Part shown: positions 59,501 through 64,000 of the stretch, one piece after another
Numbering within the stretch: position 1 is the first letter of the stretch
Layout: every line of letters starts with the position of its first letter
Assembly: GCF_026151205.1 (NCBI RefSeq)
Contig: NC_087084.1
Location: forward strand, 6,503,538 to 6,567,537
Direction of reading: 5' to 3'
Source of the DNA: Bolinopsis microptera
Lineage: Eukaryota; Ctenophora; Tentaculata; Lobata; Bolinopsidae
DNA: 64,000 bases
The notes under the pieces: model-generated
Told to the model about the DNA's origin: nothing
Seen by the model: only the letters and a program-made list of their open reading frames with translations
The model's database searches: none
Made by a program: the position numbers and the translations under genes

Positions 59501-60700
59501 GGGTTCTGTTTTTTTTCTGTGTCTTGTTCTTGTCTTGTTTGTTCTTGTTTGGTCTTTTTTCTGTGTCTTTTTGTGTTTGTTCTGTGTCTTGTTTGGGCCC
59601 CACTTTGCCGATTTCCCGATTTTTTTACTAATAAAACATGTAAACGAAAAGGGTAAAGGTTATTTTAGATATAAGGATATAAACGCCCAAAAATTTCCGG
59701 GAAAAAAGTAAAGGGAAAAGATTTACTCCCAGATATTTTGGTCCCCTCATTTCATTGGAGGGGTTACAACACTAAAAACTTTTGCGCGAGCATTCCGGTA
59801 AAACTTTGTTAACGTTAATAAAAACTAATTAGTCAATAATTAATTTTTTAAAAATTTGGGTTTAGTCCAAAAAATGTTTACAAGTTTAATGCCCCTGCTT
59901 CGATTTTACAAAAATTTTATGAACGAACATTTTTATTAGAAAAAAAAGAACTTGATTAATTAAAGGTGGAGAAAATAAATTTGAGATTTTTCATTGAATC
60001 GAAAAGGAAGTCCCTGTTTCATGTTCGGCCAGGCTGCCTTTTATTTAAAATTTGAAGGGTAAAAGTTCGTTTGTCTTTTGTCATGCTGTCAATTTGCCTT
60101 TATGTACTAAATTGGTTTAAATTTTATTCAATTCTAATGACTAAAAATTTTTTTCCAACAGGATATTTCTAATCGGTCTATTTTTTTCCCGACCATGACT
60201 AAAAAGTCCCAAAGGCACAAAAGAGTAAAGGAAAAGGGGTTACGACGAGGTTTTTTTTTTGTATATGGGTTTGCGACCGTACCTCGAGCGCCCGTCCCGC
60301 CTGCACACACTGGAATCGCCCCTGACTACCTCGCAAAGTTTTTTGGGGTAACCAATTAGTAATTTTGGGCGCGGGGCGCTGAATGCCCAAGTAATTTTAA
60401 ATTTCACCTGTAATACCCCATAGGCCTAATTGTGCTACTATTTTTATTTTGAGTTTACTTATACTATTTTGCACCATCCGTGTCGGTGTCAGGTTGCATA
60501 AACAATAAGCATATGGTTTTTAAAATATACACGATTTTCAAATTCAATATGGAATTATATTAACTTGGTGGCGCTCGGCCTGTCACTTCGCCATATCTGC
60601 ATACTTATAAACAGTAAAACTGGGTCCCCAGGTTGTATAGAAAATGATAAAATACGCCATCACGGATCGGGAAATTGAGCGGCCATGCACAAAAAAAAGC
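56580..60700. other. Second block of degraded or low-accuracy sequence
   Basis: The 36-bp repeat, perfect until about 56560, decays within two units into AACC/AAACCC runs that still echo CAGTAACCACA (visible again at 57080-57170). Stretched homopolymers continue to about 60700. No gene can be supported inside. A CTGTGTTTGTT-rich simple repeat lies at 59384-59600. Confidence 0.7.
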
Positions 60701-61562
60701 GGCCGCATTTCTTGTTTCAGATGGAGAAGAAGTATATCAAAAGTGTGGGTCTAGTTCCAACTGGTATCAAATCAGGGGTGTGTGGGTAATTGGACAAAAC
60801 TTGAGGAAATAACTGCAGATGATGAAACTTATTTCACTATACCAAAGGTTTTAATTTTAGTTGTTATCGATTTAAGTACACATCTCCAACAAATTTGTAA
60901 AACTAATTTCGAAGAAGTTAACAAAATCAATACTGAGAATTCTTTGTTTCAGAGTCATCAAACAAAAAGAAGTCAGCTTATAAGATAATCAAAAAGGCAT
61001 CTAAAGAAAGTTAAGCAACGGAAAACAGCTATCGAAGAAGCTGAAAAAGCTAAAGGAGACAAGGTGAACAAGGCTCTGGAAGATATCTCGGGTTTTGGAA
61101 AAAAATACCTAAAGTCAACCAGGATAAATAATGTAGAGGTTAGGCATCTGTTATTAACCTAAATAATTAAAAAGTAAATTGTCAGCGTTGTCAACAGAGA
61201 TTTTTTCCCTACTCTTGCGAAGGCAAAAAGATCGTAGGGAATAAGTAATCGGGTTTGGATATATGAGGTGGCCGACGGCGCTACGTTGATGACAAAGTCT
61301 GTTCCTTTGCAATATAGACCACTTCCCTATAATATGTGTATAGGAAGCGTCTGTTATGCTGCGCGCGACGCTAGCCATGCGTTAATTAATTACATTGTGA
61401 GCGGAGGAGTCAACATGAGGAGAGCTCTTGTGTCACTCGGAAAGCAATTGAGTTTGTTCCAGCAGGAGGGAGGTTTAGGAGGTGAAGAGGTCGAAAGTCA
61501 GTGAGTTTGGGATTCTGAGTGGGGCACTTGATTGGATAGTATTAGCAGACCCTGGATAAGCA
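60701..61562. other. Normal-texture sequence, possible retroelement remains
   Basis: Several short plus-strand frames (for example 61268-61504, with YAARDASHALINYIVSGG) look coding but are interrupted. They may belong to the element recognised at 61563. No exon is supported. Confidence 0.35.
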
Positions 61563-61847
61563 GTGAAATTCCCGTCGGATATAAGCAACGACCAGATTAA
61601 GACCAGATTTGGTTCTTCTCTCGAAAGCTTCCAAGAGAGTAATCTGGTGGGAGCTTACAGTACCGTCGGAAGAGATGATAGCTGCTCCCATGAGCTGAAG
61701 CTTGATCGGTATAACAGTCTACAAGCGGAAATACAAGCTAATGGGTGGTCATGTTTCAGCTTTGCTGTTGAGGTTGGTGCTAGAGGTGTGGTCGCAGCAA
61801 GTTTGGAGTGTGCATCAAGGAAGATTGGTCTGATGGGAGAGCCCTAA
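61563..61847 (+). pseudogene. Retroelement C-terminal fragment (LINE-like)
   Basis: The frame contains LKLDRYNSLQAEIQANGWSC and FSFAVEVGARGVVAASLE. The pattern KYxxLxxEIxxxGWxVxxxPVEVGxRGxVxxS occurs after the reverse transcriptase in some LINE proteins of animals. No catalytic YADD region is readable upstream. A remnant; family inferred from memory of the motif. Confidence 0.4.
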
Positions 61848-64000
61848 GAAGTTGGTCAGAGATTGTGGGAAGGATGCAGCCCATTGTTCAAGATGGATTT
61901 ATTGCTATCTAGGAAAAGAGAGTGGGAGATGAGAGCTGTTTGAGCTTTATGACTTCACCTAACAGCCAGAGGTGCCATAAGCTAACTCGTCGCAAATCGC
62001 GAGCTCTAGCAGGTATCCTCGGGTGATTGTCAGATCAGATGGTGGTCCAAGAGAGACTGCTGGGGCACCTGACAGAAAACCGTATCGCAATGAAAGCCCC
62101 CGAAACGGTGTCAGGTTTGTGACTGAAGATTCTGATCAAGCTCAGGGTTGAGTCTACACAGTGTCGCATTTGCCGATGCCAGTTGATGCGAGAAGACACT
62201 GATGTAAGTGGGAAGTTATGTCTAGAAACAGCGTGTGGTTCGGGTGCCGGTTGAAACGCATGGTAAAAGGAGGGTATATCGTATTTCGTGCTAGTGATGC
62301 AGTCCTTGGCCCGGTAGCTAAGGCTTCCCCGTTTCTCGCTCATTTGTGCTCCGATGGGCTTGTGACTCTGCGGGGGTCAAGTGCAGGATGAGGGACATGG
62401 CTGACCAGGAGAAGGTTGTTTTTGGGAGATAGAGTAGGGTTGGTTGGTGTTGTGCCTTCGCAGTTTAACTGTATCTTTACATTGATGCCCGGCGCTACAT
62501 TGGTCAAATAAATCGTCAATTTTTACCATGCACGAATCCCACTTATTTATAAAAAACATAGTATGTAAATATGTTGCACTTTTTTCAGTCACACTTTTCA
62601 CTCAAAGAATTAATGGTACAAGTACATTGTAGGGAAAATTAATCGTGCGTGGTTTAACCGCGGCGAAATTCTTGTTAATATCGGTCGGTCACCTAACAAC
62701 TCAAAGGTTTGGTCCTGTAAATTGAGGGCGAAAATCATGGAGGGAGCTTAGACAGATATTAAATATTGCTAATTCTAACAAGAAACAGAAGGGATTTTTT
62801 TTTAATTATTTCTCTGTTTTGTGAATAGATCTATTTTCTGTATGTATTTTGGGCGACTAGATTGGACGACTAGATCTACAGTGCCAGCAATATAAAGTTA
62901 TAAGTATCCGAAACTTCAAGTAGAGTTTTGCGTAGTCAACAGATATTTTCAATATCCGCTGTCATATTACCAGGTCTCCAATAATGTAAGTTATACCTAT
63001 TGTATGAGATGATAACAAGAAGCTATAAAATCAACAATTATTAACAATAATAACAATTCAGCTAAATGCGGAAAAGATCTGAATGATATCAAAGCGCTAG
63101 TAGCAGTTGAACGTCACCCTCCAGTTCTATCAGACGGAGGTTGCGGTGAAGGTGTACTTTACAGAGGAGTGTCAATATCGCTTAAACGTGCTCTTCAGGT
63201 CCCAATTACTCTTAAATGGAGTTAAATAATTATCGTTAATTAATTAGTCCCCAATTACCCTTTGTTAGTGCATATTTGCTGACGACTTTGCTTTTGTAGT
63301 TTTGTTTTTTTAAACTATCAATTCCTTATTTAGATTATACGTTTAATTGAAAACTTTGTCAATCCTCTGATGATGAAAATTTAGGACATTGCCTCTGTAA
63401 TGGGAGATGAAACCGTCCTTGAGAAAATATTCTCCGATTCACAAAAGCATCTGAAGCAGCAGAAGAATTTAACGAGTTAAAGCTTTTGTTGCAGAGGATA
63501 GTGGTTTAGCAATATTATCTCTCAACTACGTTCAGAAGATGATACTTGGACAAAATTAAAATGTAAGTTAATTGAAATTGATGCTTTGTAACCATCAAAA
63601 TTATCATCTGCTTGCACTCAGGTTTTCAGCTGTATAGATGAACCGGTTGCCTAAAATTATTTTTATTCGATGCCGAGGAAATTTAATTGCACTGCCTTCA
63701 TACAAATTTGACAGTGACTCCTTATTTTAATATTCAATTCGGGGCAACCATTCATACATTTTTATCAGCAGATCTTGCGAGAAAATGTGATTGTAAAACG
63801 GAAAGAAGATTTGGTAATTTTAAAGAATGCCATTGATAGAGTAAGAAAGGTACAGTGGCAGAGATTCTGTGATAATTGAATTGACTTCTTATTGTACCTA
63901 ATCGGGGCTTAATTTACCATACAAAAAACAAATACATACAATTTGTATCTACCATATCGGAATTATATTTGAACGGGTATTAAGTGAAGGCTGATCCAGT
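61848..64000. other. Right end, nothing assigned
   Basis: Ordinary AT-rich sequence. Frames at 62035-62343 and 62377-62601 (minus) show no domain or splice support. No RNA gene or repeat of note. Confidence 0.5.

Noticed and set aside
59301-59711. Cysteine- and valine-rich frame (CLFCVCSVFF)
   Set aside because: Translation of a CTGTGTTTGTT simple repeat in a poor-quality block.

Overview
This is eukaryotic, almost certainly invertebrate animal, DNA: AT-rich, with long introns bounded by GT...AG, AATAAA signals, dense minisatellites, and several classes of eukaryotic transposon. The species cannot be fixed from the sequence. The real genes are split into small exons, so most long open frames in the window are by-products of tandem repeats; gene models here were assembled by reading splice sites, phases and family motifs by eye.

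The backbone is one gene on the minus strand, from about 53.19 kb down to 9.9 kb: a SLC4-family bicarbonate transporter. Twenty exons are recognisable. The first sixteen join in frame to 685 codons, covering the whole cytoplasmic domain and the first membrane span. Four more at 11.28-9.9 kb encode later membrane segments. The exons for the intermediate membrane spans are not visible, and the gap coincides with a block of poor-looking sequence. The last exons, after 9.9 kb, are also not seen.

Region by region. 0-9.7 kb: a plus-strand cluster of three small, divergent secreted-protein genes that resemble the CAP/SCP family, two of them with matching exon plans, plus a duplicated last exon, a segmental duplication and small inverted-repeat elements. 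9.5-12.3 kb: SLC4 exons interleaved with a minisatellite made of CRE (TGACGTCA) and E-box (CACGTG) sites. 12.3-20 kb: featureless AT-rich intron. 20.06-23.07 kb: a long-inverted-repeat element with an 8-bp target duplication, itself invaded by a 5'-truncated LINE. 23.7-24.6 kb: simple minisatellites. 24.96-36.26 kb: sequence with stretched homopolymers and shifted frames, containing a frameshifted PIF/Harbinger transposase and its Myb-like partner. 36.4-48.8 kb: SLC4 exons, a nested plus-strand class A-like GPCR with a spliced cytoplasmic tail, Helitron-like termini, and a 531-bp tandem repeat carrying an alternative SLC4 first exon. 49.7-50.7 kb: a poly-C/poly-G minisatellite inside an SLC4 intron. 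51-53.2 kb: 5' SLC4 exons. 53.4-56.6 kb: a 36-bp minisatellite split by a 1.7-kb transposon with an 8-bp target duplication. 56.6-60.7 kb: a second poor-looking block. 60.7-64 kb: retroelement debris and unassigned sequence.

The SLC4 product would move bicarbonate across the plasma membrane. The GPCR and the secreted proteins lie on the opposite strand, within or beside its introns; nothing in the sequence shows a functional link between them.
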